Source: Minisyncoccota bacterium
Lineage (GTDB): Bacteria > Patescibacteriota > Minisyncoccia > Minisyncoccales > Minisyncoccaceae
Direction of reading: 5' to 3'
Assembly (NCBI GenBank): GCA_028717005.1
Contig: JAQUOQ010000002.1
Location: 1 to 33,017, forward strand
Length of the DNA: 33,017 bases
The notes under the pieces were generated by a model that saw only the letters and a list, made by a program, of their open reading frames with translations, had not been told where the DNA came from and made no database searches. Shown here piece by piece: positions 7,019 through 14,980 of the stretch (the first letter of the stretch is position 1; each line of letters opens with the position of its first letter). The position numbers and the translations under genes were made by a program.

Positions 7019-9138
7019 TTCGCCGCCTTGACTACCGATTTTACTTTAAACTCTTTCCTGTCCTTGAATTCCTGCTGCTTGCCCTCGTTCCATTGGGACA
7101 CCGGCCTCAGATAGCCGACAACTCGGGAATAAACCTCGCAAGGCTGTTCAATGGCGCATTTCGGGCAGGTAAAGTGCTTCCCTGCAATATAACCATGCGT
7201 GGGATAAATGGAAAATGTAGGCGTAATCGTTATATACGGCAAGCGGTGTTTCTCGAATATTTTTTTAACTAAAGTTTTAACCGTATCAATATCGGAAATT
7301 TCCTCGCCGATAAAAAGATGCTCTACCGTGCCTCCGGTATATTTGCACTGCAGTTCATCCTGAAGCTTAAGCTCTTCAAACACATCATCGGTAAAAGCCA
7401 CCGGCAATTGGGTTGAGTTGGTGTAATAAGGCACTTTTTTGGTCCCGGCAGCTATAATTTCCGGATATAGCTTTTTGTCTTTCTGGGCCAGCCTGTAGGC
7501 GGTTGATTCCGCAGGCGTGGCCTCAAGGTTATAAATATTTCCGGTCTCCGCTTGATATTTAACGAGGCGTTCCCGCATAAAATCCATTACTTCCAAGGTC
7601 AGCGCCTTTCCTTTTTTCTTTCCAACCCCTTCGCCGATAAAATTAAGCAAAGCTTCGTTCATTCCCACCAAGCCGATGGTTGAAAAATGATTGGCGAAAT
7701 ACTGCCCTTTCGCTTTCTTAACACTCTCTAAATAATATTTTGAATAAGGATACAGTCCCTTGCTCGTAAAATCTTCGATGGTTTTCCTCTTAATCTCAAG
7801 GCTTTCTTTGGCGATGTCCATTACCTTGGAAAGCCTGTCCAAAAACTCTTTTTTGGTTTTGGATAGATAGCCGATTCTCGGCAGGTTAATGGTCACAACG
7901 CCAATACTTCCGGTAAGTGATCCTGAACCGAACAAGCCTCCCCCTCCCCGGTTGCTTAACTCCGACAAGTCAAGCCTAAGCCGGCAGCACATGGACCGCA
8001 CGTCTTCCGGCTTCATATCCGAACTAAGGTAATTCGCAAAATAATTTATTCCGTATTTAGCCGAAGCCTCAAACAAAGGATCAAGAGCGGGATCGTCCCA
8101 GGGAAAATCCGAGGTAATATTTATCGTCGGAATCGGGAAGGAAAACGGCCGGCCGCTCCTGTCCCCCCTTATCATCGCAGTATAAAAAGCTTTGACCAGC
8201 ATTTTCATTTCTTCCCCGAATTCGCCGTAAACTTCTTTCTGCGGCATGCCGCCGATAATAACAGGCTGGCTGGCAAAAACCGGAGAAGGTTTTAAATCCA
8301 AAGTGATGTTAGTAAACGGGCACTGAAAGCCGACTCTGGTAGGAACGGCCATATTGTACAAAAATTCCTGAATAGCCTGTTCCACCTGGGCATAACTCAG
8401 ATTATCGTAGCGGATGAACGGCGCCAAAAGAGTGTCAAAATTGGAAAACGAAACAGCTCCGGCGGCTTCTCCTTGCAAAGTGTACATAAAATTAACAACC
8501 TGGCCCAGAGCGGACCGGAAATGTTTTGGAGGCGATGACTCTACCTTGCCCATTACCCCTCCGAAACCCCGCAATAACAAATCATATAAATCCCAGCCCA
8601 CGCAATAGCAAGACAGGGTATCTAAATTGTGGATATGAACGTCTCCGGATTCGTTGGCTTCCCGAACTTCTTTGGGATAAATTTTGTTCAGCCAATATTT
8701 TTTTACAATATAGGAAACGCCATAATGGTTAAGCCCTTGCAGGGAAAAAGTCATATTGGAGTTTTCCTGGACCTCCCAGTCCATTTTCTCCAGATAATCA
8801 TCCACGCGGTCTACAGCCTCTTCGCTAATTGATTGGGCTTCCCTGATTTTCCTCCGCTGCTCCCTGTAAAGAATAAAAGCTTTCGCCGGCTCAACCTCCC
8901 CCTCCAAAATCAAAACCTCCTCGATAATGTCCTGGATTTGTTCAACTGTCGGTATTTCCCCGGGTTTGAAACGGCGCTGCAAAATATTAACTATTTTGGC
9001 GGAAATTTTCTTGGTTTTTTCCCCGTTTCCTTTTTTCGTGGCCGTAATGGCTTTAAAAACAGCATTGGTAATCTTGTCCGGGTTGAAATCAACTATATCG
9101 CCGTTTCTTTTTCTGACGTTTGTAATTATATTAGCCAT
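7012..9138 (-). CDS. nrdD: Anaerobic (class III) ribonucleoside-triphosphate reductase
   Basis: NrdD reduces ribonucleotides to deoxyribonucleotides with a glycyl radical that oxygen destroys. Residues about 4-95 form an ATP-cone (VRKRNGDIVDFNPDKI onward), the allosteric activity switch. The barrel holds HIHNLDTLSCYCVGWDL (about 168-184), LQGEAAGAVSFSNFDT (221-236) and a loop FQCPFTNITL with Cys273, the best candidate for a loop-tip thiyl cysteine. The C-terminus has TCPKC...C (Cys658, 661, 667) and the radical loop RVVGYL with Gly675. At 708 residues the enzyme is full length. Its last 92 bp of radical-loop coding DNA is almost duplicated in the next gene. nrdG follows in the same unit, and no aerobic NrdA/B or B12-dependent NrdJ is seen. 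On the minus strand a TATAAT lies upstream of the start without a clear -35, leaving a leader of several tens of nucleotides. Confidence 0.96.
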   Translation of the reverse strand: MANIITNVRKRNGDIVDFNPDKITNAVFKAITATKKGNGEKTKKISAKIVNILQRRFKPGEIPTVEQIQDIIEEVLILEGEVEPAKAFILYREQRRKIREAQSISEEAVDRVDDYLEKMDWEVQENSNMTFSLQGLNHYGVSYIVKKYWLNKIYPKEVREANESGDVHIHNLDTLSCYCVGWDLYDLLLRGFGGVMGKVESSPPKHFRSALGQVVNFMYTLQGEAAGAVSFSNFDTLLAPFIRYDNLSYAQVEQAIQEFLYNMAVPTRVGFQCPFTNITLDLKPSPVFASQPVIIGGMPQKEVYGEFGEEMKMLVKAFYTAMIRGDRSGRPFSFPIPTINITSDFPWDDPALDPLFEASAKYGINYFANYLSSDMKPEDVRSMCCRLRLDLSELSNRGGGGLFGSGSLTGSIGVVTINLPRIGYLSKTKKEFLDRLSKVMDIAKESLEIKRKTIEDFTSKGLYPYSKYYLESVKKAKGQYFANHFSTIGLVGMNEALLNFIGEGVGKKKGKALTLEVMDFMRERLVKYQAETGNIYNLEATPAESTAYRLAQKDKKLYPEIIAAGTKKVPYYTNSTQLPVAFTDDVFEELKLQDELQCKYTGGTVEHLFIGEEISDIDTVKTLVKKIFEKHRLPYITITPTFSIYPTHGYIAGKHFTCPKCAIEQPCEVYSRVVGYLRPVSQWNEGKQQEFKDRKEFKVKSVVKAAKN
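7046..7137 (-). repeat. Copy A of the 92-bp glycyl-radical repeat, inside nrdD
   Basis: This is the partner of 6694-6785. It encodes NrdD residues 668-697 around Gly675. Outside it, the flanking codons of nrdD (Cys667 before, Lys-Val-Lys after) differ from those of the small gene. Confidence 0.92.
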
Positions 9139-9250
9139 GGTATTTTCTGTCTAATCCTCTTAAAGAAGCTGTCATCTGACAAAATCAAGGAAGATTTAAT
9201 TATAATTTATTATTTTGGATTAAAATTTAATAGTTAGCATTAATGGCGCC

Positions 9251-10183
9251 TCAGGCTGATCCGGTTGCGATAATTGTTATCCTTATCTCGTCTTTTTTCA
9301 GCGATTTATCGAAGCACGCCCCGAAAATTATTTTTGCCCCAGCCGGAACCCTTTTCCTTATCGTATCGGCTATTTTTTTAATTTCCGAGAGGTAAAGATT
9401 ACTTGTTCCGGAAGAAACGTTTATCAGCAGTCCTGTCGTTTTTTCCAGCGAAAAGCTGTTAATCGGCGAATAAATCGCCTGGTCTATGGCTTTGTTCATC
9501 CTGTCTTTGCCCTCCGCCCGGCCGATTCCGAAATAAGCGATTCCGCCTTTTTTCAAAACCTCTTTGATGTCTGCGAAATCCAGATTCAGTATTCCGGGAT
9601 TTAAAATAACATTGCTTATGCCCTCCACCGCTTCCTTCAGCAGTTCGTCGCATTTGGCAAAAGCCGTTTCCACGGACGATTTAGGGGGCACCAAATCTAC
9701 AAGCTTATCATTGGGAATAACTACCACCGTATCAATCGATTTTTTAATTTCCTCAAGGCTGTTTAAGGCTATTCTTTTTCTTTTTTTCCCTTCAAAAGCA
9801 AACGGCAAGGTTATTACTCCGATGGTCAAAACTCCGCCTTTCTTCGCCAAATCCGCTATTATCGGCGCGGCTCCGGAGCCCGTTCCTCCGCCCAGTCCGG
9901 CTGTCAAAAAAATTATATCCGCTCCGGCCAAAACATCTTCAATTTCTTTGGCATTTTCTTTGGCGGATAATTTACCCAGCTCCGGGTTCATCCCGGCGCC
10001 CAGCCCTTTTGTCGCCTGCTTGCCGATCCTTAATTTTAAATGCGCATTTTTCTTTTTCAAATCCTGCGCGTCCGTATTTACGCTTATCAGTTCCACATTT
10101 TTGATATTCGCCTGCATCAGCCTCGAAATAGTATTGCATCCCGATCCGCCCACCCCGATTACTTTTATTTTTGTCGAAGTCAT
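9251..10183 (-). CDS. ftsZ: Cell division GTPase FtsZ, without C-terminal tail
   Basis: FtsZ polymerises at mid-cell to form the division ring. The nucleotide-binding glycine loop GGGTGSGA is at 98-105, with GVGGSGCNTI near 10-19 and the T7 synergy-loop catalytic motif NLDFAD at 200-205, so GTPase and polymerisation functions look intact. The protein stops at residue 310 with RITIIATGSA, the last strand of the core fold. Most FtsZ proteins have a flexible linker and a conserved C-terminal peptide that binds FtsA, ZipA and others; both are missing. It is also compact at the N-terminus. It lies 6 nt after ftsA, so the two are cotranscribed in the usual ftsA-ftsZ order. Confidence 0.95.
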   Translation of the reverse strand: MTSTKIKVIGVGGSGCNTISRLMQANIKNVELISVNTDAQDLKKKNAHLKLRIGKQATKGLGAGMNPELGKLSAKENAKEIEDVLAGADIIFLTAGLGGGTGSGAAPIIADLAKKGGVLTIGVITLPFAFEGKKRKRIALNSLEEIKKSIDTVVVIPNDKLVDLVPPKSSVETAFAKCDELLKEAVEGISNVILNPGILNLDFADIKEVLKKGGIAYFGIGRAEGKDRMNKAIDQAIYSPINSFSLEKTTGLLINVSSGTSNLYLSEIKKIADTIRKRVPAGAKIIFGACFDKSLKKDEIRITIIATGSA

Positions 10184-10189
10184 TATTTT

Positions 10190-11536
10190 TTAGGGAATAA
10201 GATTCTTTAAGAAGCCTGTAATCTTTCCGGCTATTTTTGCCAGAAATCCTTCGGCCCCATCGTTGTCAAATTGGGAATCATTATAATCGTCATCCATAAT
10301 CAGCCCGCACGCGGTTGCCAACGAAGGGTCCCTCATTTGCTCGGTAAAGCCTTTTGGATATCCGATTCGGCATGGCAGGTTAAATTCTTTTTTAGCCAAA
10401 TCAACTATTCCGGGCAATTTTGCTCCGCCACCCGTCAAAACAATTCCGCCTGGCAGCAAACCCTGCTTGCTTGCTTTTTTAATTTCCGCTTGTATTAAAT
10501 CGAATATCTCCCCTACTCGCGCGTCAATTATCTTGCGCAAATCTTTTTCAGAAAAAGAAAAAAAATTTTTCTTCTCTTTTTTTTGCTTGTTCTTGCCTTT
10601 CAGTTTTATTTCCTTTTTTTCTCCGTTTACTTCAAAAAAATTATCTGCCGGATCCTTCGCATCTTCGTAATTATTATCCAGATTGATTTCCAGCCTTTTC
10701 GTCCGAGGCTTTGTGCCGCTTCCGGAGCAGGAACCGAATTCTTTTTTTATTTTTTCGGCGATTTCTATTTCGGTTTTAAAGCCTATGGCGATATCGTTGG
10801 TGATATTAGCGGAGCCCACAGGGAAAACAGATAAATTAAGGAGTCTTCCTTCTTCAAAAATAGCGACGCTGGATGTGCCGGCGCCGATATTAACGAGCGC
10901 CACGCCCAGCTCCTTTTGGGAGGGCGTCAGCACAGACCTTGCGTCAGCTATGGGTGAAGGAACGATATTGTCAGGAGAAAGCTCAATTCCCGAAGCCGCC
11001 GCCACTTCAATCAAATTATCAATATCAGAGGAAAAAGCGGACAATAAAAAGGCTTCCAGCTCCAATCTGGTGCCGTGGAGGTTTAAAGGCTCTTTTATTT
11101 CCCTTTCCCCGTCCAGAATCCATTCTCTCGGAAAAATGTCCAAAATTTCCCTATTGCTTGTTTGTAAATTTACGGCCTTGGTTCCCTGAAAAATCCTGTC
11201 GATATCTTCCTGTGAAACCTTCTGGTCAGCCCGGCCAACCAGAATAAGGCCGCGGCTCGGAATAAGCTGAAGCTTATTACCGTTAATATTCATAAATAAT
11301 TCCATTCTGCTCGTTTTTTGGTTATGCATTTTTTCGGCTCTCTCTAATAAGTCCTGTAGGCGTTTTGATACTTCGGCAATGCTGTTTATCCTTCCTTTCT
11401 GTACACCGAACGATTCCACTCTGTCAGAAAAAATTATTTCGCTTATTTTACCGCTTTCAGCGTCTTTTCTCGCGGCTAAAATCTTAATCGTGTCTGTGCC
11501 GATGTCTATTCCGGTGACGATCTGAGTTTTAGCCAT
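10190..11536 (-). CDS. ftsA: Cell division protein FtsA
   Basis: FtsA is an actin-like ATPase that tethers FtsZ to the membrane. The N-terminal phosphate-1 motif is VTGIDIGTDTIKILAA (7-22). The 1C subdomain follows (about 85-165), then phosphate-2 ALVNIGAGTSSVAIF (213-227) and the adenosine motif GIVLTGGGAKLPGI (364-377). Residues about 270-330 form an unusually charged insertion (NKQKKEKKNFFSF), absent from typical FtsA of about 420 residues. The last 20 residues (FLAKIAGKITGFLKNLIP) form the amphipathic membrane-targeting helix. The gene starts at ATG 11536 and is followed by ftsZ after 6 nt. FtsA keeps its membrane anchor although the partner FtsZ lacks the usual FtsA-binding peptide. Confidence 0.94.
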   Translation of the reverse strand: MAKTQIVTGIDIGTDTIKILAARKDAESGKISEIIFSDRVESFGVQKGRINSIAEVSKRLQDLLERAEKMHNQKTSRMELFMNINGNKLQLIPSRGLILVGRADQKVSQEDIDRIFQGTKAVNLQTSNREILDIFPREWILDGEREIKEPLNLHGTRLELEAFLLSAFSSDIDNLIEVAAASGIELSPDNIVPSPIADARSVLTPSQKELGVALVNIGAGTSSVAIFEEGRLLNLSVFPVGSANITNDIAIGFKTEIEIAEKIKKEFGSCSGSGTKPRTKRLEINLDNNYEDAKDPADNFFEVNGEKKEIKLKGKNKQKKEKKNFFSFSEKDLRKIIDARVGEIFDLIQAEIKKASKQGLLPGGIVLTGGGAKLPGIVDLAKKEFNLPCRIGYPKGFTEQMRDPSLATACGLIMDDDYNDSQFDNDGAEGFLAKIAGKITGFLKNLIP

Positions 11537-11551
11537 AATTTTTAATTTATT

Positions 11552-11581
11552 ATTATTAAATTTTTCTATTTTTTAGTTCAA
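11552..11581 (-). promoter_or_regulatory. Possible promoter of ftsA-ftsZ
   Basis: On the minus strand TTGAAC (11576-11581), an 18-nt spacer and AATAAT (11552-11557) resemble a sigma70 promoter. The predicted start near 11545 would leave a leader of about 9 nt before ATG 11536. The surrounding sequence is very AT-rich, so a chance match is possible. Confidence 0.4.
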
Positions 11582-11649
11582 CAAAAATCGCCTCCGTCCG
11601 CCTGTTTTAGGGCAAGCAGCGAATATGGGCGAAAAAATTCTGTTTGTTT

Positions 11650-12090
11650 TTAAAAACGCAACTGCGACAAAAAATTTTCCTGCTCCGCGAACATTTCTTC
11701 CGCGCCTTTTTTATTTTTTTCGTGGTCAAAACCCAAAAGGTGCAGCAAACCGTGTACCAATACCCTGCTTAATTCTTTTTTAAATGGCTCTTTCCCTTTC
11801 TCGGAGTTTTTCATAACCTCCTCCGGACAGATAACTACTTCGGGAACGGAAAAATCTGCTTCTTTTTTTAACGATCGGCCGATTCGGCCGAAGGAAAGCA
11901 CATCAGTCGGCTTATTCTCTCCCCTATATTTTTTGTTAAGCTTCTTTATCTCATCCGGATCAACCAAAGCAATCGACAAATCTACTCCGTTTGGAATTTT
12001 TTGTTCCGACAGAAATTTTTTCGCTGTTGATTTCAGAAAAGCCGCTTTTATATCCCCATACCCTTTCGCCGAATTGTTAACTTCGATCAT
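11650..12090 (-). CDS. ybeY: Endoribonuclease YbeY (16S rRNA maturation / ribosome quality control)
   Basis: YbeY is a zinc metalloprotein needed for 16S rRNA 3'-end maturation. The signature HGLLHLLGFDHE gives the three zinc-binding histidines in the HGXLHLXGXDH pattern, and upstream IALVDPDEIKKLNKKYRGENKPTDVLSF (as two parts) is the other conserved block. I place the start at ATG 12090 (MIEVNNSAKG), giving 146 residues. The longer open frame starts at a TTG (12129) that lies inside the predicted -35 element, so it is unlikely to be transcribed. The gene stands alone between the yqeY terminator and ftsA. Confidence 0.92.
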   Translation of the reverse strand: MIEVNNSAKGYGDIKAAFLKSTAKKFLSEQKIPNGVDLSIALVDPDEIKKLNKKYRGENKPTDVLSFGRIGRSLKKEADFSVPEVVICPEEVMKNSEKGKEPFKKELSRVLVHGLLHLLGFDHEKNKKGAEEMFAEQENFLSQLRF

Positions 12091-12100
12091 TTTTAATACT

Positions 12101-12129
12101 ATTTTACTAAATATAAAATTTTTAGGCAA
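12101..12129 (-). promoter_or_regulatory. Promoter of ybeY
   Basis: Minus-strand TTGCCT (12124-12129), a 17-nt spacer and TAAAAT (12101-12106). A start about 7 nt further on leaves only about 4 nt before ATG 12090, so the message would be nearly leaderless. This placement decides the ybeY start codon. Confidence 0.6.
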
Positions 12130-12221
12130 GTTTACAAAAAGGGCAAAGAGTTTTTAATCTTAGGACCGGAAAATCAACCGGTTTTTAATTGTTTCTTTAA
12201 CTATATTTTACTCCAATTGGC

Positions 12222-12255
12222 CTAAAAATACAAAAGCCGCCCAAATAGGGCGGCT
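12222..12255 (-). terminator. Intrinsic terminator of the lepB-hisS-rpsU-yqeY operon
   Basis: An 8-bp GC-rich stem AGCCGCCC (12235-12242) / GGGCGGCT (12248-12255) with a 5-nt loop is followed on the minus strand by TTTTGTATTTTT. It sits 24 nt after the yqeY stop. Confidence 0.85.
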
Positions 12256-12278
12256 AATTGCGCTTAAACAAGCGCCTG

Positions 12279-12779
12279 TTAGTTTATGTTCATCTCTTCT
12301 TTAACGATTTTGCTCACTAAAAATCCGTCTGCCCTCCCTCTTGTCTTCGGGACAAGCTCTTTCATTACCGCTCCGAATCCCTGCGGCCCTTCCGGTTTGA
12401 CTTTCGCGATTGCTTCCTTTACCGCCAGCCGTATTTCTTCCTCGCTCATTTCCGGCGGCAGATATTTTTTTATAATTTCTATTTCCTCTTTTTCTTTTTC
12501 CGCCAAATCGTTTCTTCCTCCTTTTTCAAAACTGGCTACGCTGTCTCTTCTTTTTTTCATTTCGCTTGCCAAAACTTCTTTAGTCTCTTCGTCCGCCAGC
12601 TCTTCTTGTTCGTCCAGTTCCGTTTCGGATAAAAGCGGGTACTTCGCCGCGATATGCAGCCTTTTGTCTTTTTGCTTATTAACGATGGCGGCGATAAGCA
12701 TCCTTAAAACGGAAACCGTCATTTCGTTTCTCTCTTTTTGCGCGGAAACCAAATCTTTTTTAATTTCCTCAGTTAACAT
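12279..12779 (-). CDS. GatB/YqeY domain protein
   Basis: This stand-alone 166-residue relative of the C-terminal tRNA-binding helical domain of GatB has an uncertain cellular role. Residues 1-30 (LTEEIKKDLVSAQKERNEMTVSVLRMLIAAI) and the C-terminal KYLPPEMSEEEI and GFGAVMKELVPKTRGRADG segments are the recognisable YqeY blocks. Compared with a usual length near 150, it carries a slightly longer acidic middle (about 50-75). It is the last gene of the lepB operon, 9 nt after rpsU. This rpsU-yqeY adjacency is common in bacteria and supports both assignments. An intrinsic terminator follows. Confidence 0.9.
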   Translation of the reverse strand: MLTEEIKKDLVSAQKERNEMTVSVLRMLIAAIVNKQKDKRLHIAAKYPLLSETELDEQEELADEETKEVLASEMKKRRDSVASFEKGGRNDLAEKEKEEIEIIKKYLPPEMSEEEIRLAVKEAIAKVKPEGPQGFGAVMKELVPKTRGRADGFLVSKIVKEEMNIN

Positions 12780-12788
12780 AAGCTTTTG

Positions 12789-12998
12789 TTATGACTTTCC
12801 TAATTTTTTTAGTCTTTGAAACTCCTTCTTTTTTTCTTCTCTCAGCAAAGCAGCTCGCTGCCTCAGGTTTTTGCTTTTCAACCTTTCGGAAAATCTTCTT
12901 TTCCGCGCTTCGATCAAAACGCCGCTTTTCTGGATAGCTTTCGTAAAACGGTAAACCAACGATTGGGAAGTTTCTCTCTGTTGTTTTTGTACTTTCAT
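12789..12998 (-). CDS. rpsU: 30S ribosomal protein bS21
   Basis: bS21 is a small basic protein near the platform of the 30S subunit that helps mRNA recruitment. The 69-residue sequence contains the family core YRFTKAIQKSGVLIEARKRR (16-35), then a highly basic helix rich in Arg/Lys ending EFQRLKKLGKS. Length and pattern match CPR-type bS21. It lies 8 nt after hisS and 9 nt before yqeY in the same operon. No membrane or enzymatic features are present or expected. Confidence 0.88.
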   Translation of the reverse strand: MKVQKQQRETSQSLVYRFTKAIQKSGVLIEARKRRFSERLKSKNLRQRAALLREEKKKEFQRLKKLGKS

Positions 12999-13006
12999 CG
13001 TTTTGC

Positions 13007-14293
13007 TTAATTTTCTTTTAAACTTTTTTTAATTTCTTTTACTATTTCTTCTTGTTTTATTTCGGATTGCTTTCCGGTTTCCATATTCCGCAGTATTGCC
13101 AGGCCCTGAAGCGCCTCCTTCTGGCCGATAATAATGACGTTTTGGATGTTTAATTTATTGGCGCGCCCTAATTGGCTCTTTAACGAATCTTTGCTGAATG
13201 ATTCGGCTATTTTTATATTCGCTTTTCTCAGCTCATCTATAATCGCCAGGCTTCTCTTTTTGGCCAGCGGCCCTATCTGGGCCAGGAATATTTGCGGCGT
13301 TGACGGCTGCCTTGGTTTAAAATTCTTGGCCTTCATCAGGGCGATTATCCTTTCCACTCCGCCTGCCACTCCGCAGGCCGGAATATTTCCCCCGCCGAGC
13401 ATCTTTGCTAAATTATCATACCTTCCGCCTCCTGACAAGGAGCCCTGTCTTTCCTCCCCCGCGTCCGCCGGCTCTACTTCAAAAACAGTTTTTGAGTAAT
13501 AATCCAGCCCCCTTACCAAAAATGGATCCAATACGTAAGGAATTTTTAACTCTTCAAGGTATTCCAACACCTCTTTCAGGTGTCCTCGGCAGTCTTCGCA
13601 AAGAGAATCTATCATCTGCGGAGCTTCTTTCAGCAATTCTATACATTTTTCGTTTTTACAATCCAAAACCCGCAACGGGTTGGTTTTCGCCCTTTTCTGG
13701 CAATCTTTGCATAATGACAGTTTTTTTGATTTTAAAAAACGGTACAGCCATTTTTTATAAGCCGGGCGGCAAGCATCATCGCCTATGGAATTTATCCTAA
13801 CAATAACGTTGCCAAGCTTTAACTCCTCAAATATTCCGCAGAGAATCGAAATGAGCTGCGCGTCCGCAAGAGCGTCTTTTTCTCCCAGGATTTCCCCGCC
13901 AAACTGCCAGAACTGCCTGAAGCGTCCGGCTTGCGGCCTCTCATGGCGGAAGAATGGGCCGAAATACCAAAGCTTTACCGGTTGCGGCAAAGACTGGAAA
14001 CCGTGCTGGATGTATGCTCTCACTATTGAGGCTGTTCCTTCGGGCCGCAAGGCCAAAATATCTTTACCGCCCCTCGCCCGGAACGCGTACATTTCTTTTT
14101 CCACGATATCGGTGCATTGGCCGACTCCTTTATAAAAAATCTCCGCGCTTTCGAGAATCGGAGTGTCTATCTTCTTAAAATCGTAAAAACTGAAAACCTC
14201 TTTCGCCGCGGCGGCAACTGCATCGTAATACGGCTGATCCTCGGGCAAAATGTCATGCATTCCGGCCGGGCTTTGAAATTTTGGCTTACTCAT
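13007..14293 (-). CDS. hisS: Histidyl-tRNA synthetase
   Basis: This class II aminoacyl-tRNA synthetase charges tRNA-His. N-terminal GMHDILPEDQPYYDAV (11-26) is the usual HisRS opening. Motif 2 appears as FFRHERPQAGRFRQFWQFGG (about 112-131). The histidine-specific loop is LVRGLDYYSKTVFEV (about 258-272), with GGGRYDNLAKMLGGG near 290 as the following conserved block. An anticodon-binding domain follows from about residue 330 (FLAQIGPLAKKRSLAII). At 428 residues it is full length. It sits 19 nt after lepB and 8 nt before rpsU, in the lepB operon. Confidence 0.96.
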   Translation of the reverse strand: MSKPKFQSPAGMHDILPEDQPYYDAVAAAAKEVFSFYDFKKIDTPILESAEIFYKGVGQCTDIVEKEMYAFRARGGKDILALRPEGTASIVRAYIQHGFQSLPQPVKLWYFGPFFRHERPQAGRFRQFWQFGGEILGEKDALADAQLISILCGIFEELKLGNVIVRINSIGDDACRPAYKKWLYRFLKSKKLSLCKDCQKRAKTNPLRVLDCKNEKCIELLKEAPQMIDSLCEDCRGHLKEVLEYLEELKIPYVLDPFLVRGLDYYSKTVFEVEPADAGEERQGSLSGGGRYDNLAKMLGGGNIPACGVAGGVERIIALMKAKNFKPRQPSTPQIFLAQIGPLAKKRSLAIIDELRKANIKIAESFSKDSLKSQLGRANKLNIQNVIIIGQKEALQGLAILRNMETGKQSEIKQEEIVKEIKKSLKEN

Positions 14294-14312
14294 ATTTTCG
14301 CGGTAAATTTAT

Positions 14313-14861
14313 TTACTCTTTCACCAACGCCTCAAACGGAGACAGCCGGAAAACAATCTTGCCGACAATATTCTGCATCGGCACTACGCCCCAGGCCCGT
14401 GAATCATAAGAAGCATTGCGGTTATCACCCAAAACAAAATATTCATTTGCATTAAGGGTTGTGGGCGCCATATTAGCGCTGTTCCTCCAAGTCTCCTGGG
14501 TGATTAAAGGCAGATAAGATTCGTCTATCTTCCATGTATTTCCTTGGCTTGTGATAAAGACTTCGGCATTTTTAATCTCCACGGTTTCGCCGGGAAGGCC
14601 GATAATCCTTTTTATATATTTAACCGAAGGGTCTTTCGGGTATTTAAACACAATTACATCGCCCCGTTCCGGCTGGTGCAGCTTATAGGAAACTTCATCA
14701 ATTATAAGATAGTCCGAAGAATGGTAATTGGGCTCCATTGATTGGCCCCTGACCACAAAAGGCTGGAAAATCAAAAGCCTAACTGGTATTACTATTGCGA
14801 GAGCAATAAGGACCAGTTTTAGCGCGTCTAAACCGTAATTTATGGCTTTTTTTATTTCCAT
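14313..14861 (-). CDS. lepB: Signal peptidase I
   Basis: LepB removes signal peptides from exported proteins at the outer face of the membrane. With the ATG at 14861 the protein is 182 residues. One TM helix (LKLVLIALAIVIPVRLLIF) is followed by the catalytic serine in RGQSMEPNY (Ser41), then the catalytic lysine in YIKRIIGLPGE (Lys84) and the conserved GDNRNASYDSRAWG box (about residues 142-155). An in-frame ATG at 14888 would add nine residues but lies between the predicted -35 and -10, so it should not be on the transcript. It is the first gene of the operon with hisS, rpsU and yqeY, and is transcribed divergently from pth. Confidence 0.93.
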   Translation of the reverse strand: MEIKKAINYGLDALKLVLIALAIVIPVRLLIFQPFVVRGQSMEPNYHSSDYLIIDEVSYKLHQPERGDVIVFKYPKDPSVKYIKRIIGLPGETVEIKNAEVFITSQGNTWKIDESYLPLITQETWRNSANMAPTTLNANEYFVLGDNRNASYDSRAWGVVPMQNIVGKIVFRLSPFEALVKE

Positions 14862-14870
14862 TGCTCCTAT

Positions 14871-14899
14871 ATAATACATTAAACTCATTTTTTTGGCAA
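14871..14899 (-). promoter_or_regulatory. Promoter of the lepB operon
   Basis: Minus-strand TTGCCA (14894-14899), 17-nt spacer, TATTAT (14871-14876). Predicted start near 14862-14865 leaves 1-4 nt before the ATG at 14861, though an AGGAG lies just upstream of that ATG. Confidence 0.6.
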
Positions 14900-14939
14900 G
14901 ATTCGTAAAAATCGCTATTTTCGCTGTTTTGCAATAATT

Positions 14940-14967
14940 TTGCCAATTCCCTTAAAAAAAGTATAAT
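14940..14967 (+). promoter_or_regulatory. Promoter of pth-dprA-topA
   Basis: TTGCCA (14940-14945), 16-nt spacer, TATAAT (14962-14967). Predicted start near 14974 gives a leader of about 7 nt before ATG 14981. It uses the same -35 hexamer as the divergent lepB promoter. Confidence 0.65.
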
Positions 14968-14980
14968 AAAGTAGAGCTAT

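Noticed and set aside
6678-7137. Small glycyl-radical gene as a frameshifted or pseudogene tail of nrdD
   Set aside because: It has its own start and a distinct four-Cys N-terminus, an intact frame, and only silent differences from the nrdD copy. nrdD itself is full length.
9564-10193. Plus-strand 209-codon open frame
   Set aside because: It lies wholly opposite ftsZ, is low-complexity Ser/Pro-rich, and reflects codon bias of the real gene.
12091-12129. TTG start adding 13 residues to YbeY
   Set aside because: The TTG is part of the predicted -35 hexamer, and the ATG at 12090 begins at the usual position for the family.
14862-14888. Upstream ATG adding nine residues to LepB
   Set aside because: It lies between the -35 and -10 elements, so it should not be transcribed.
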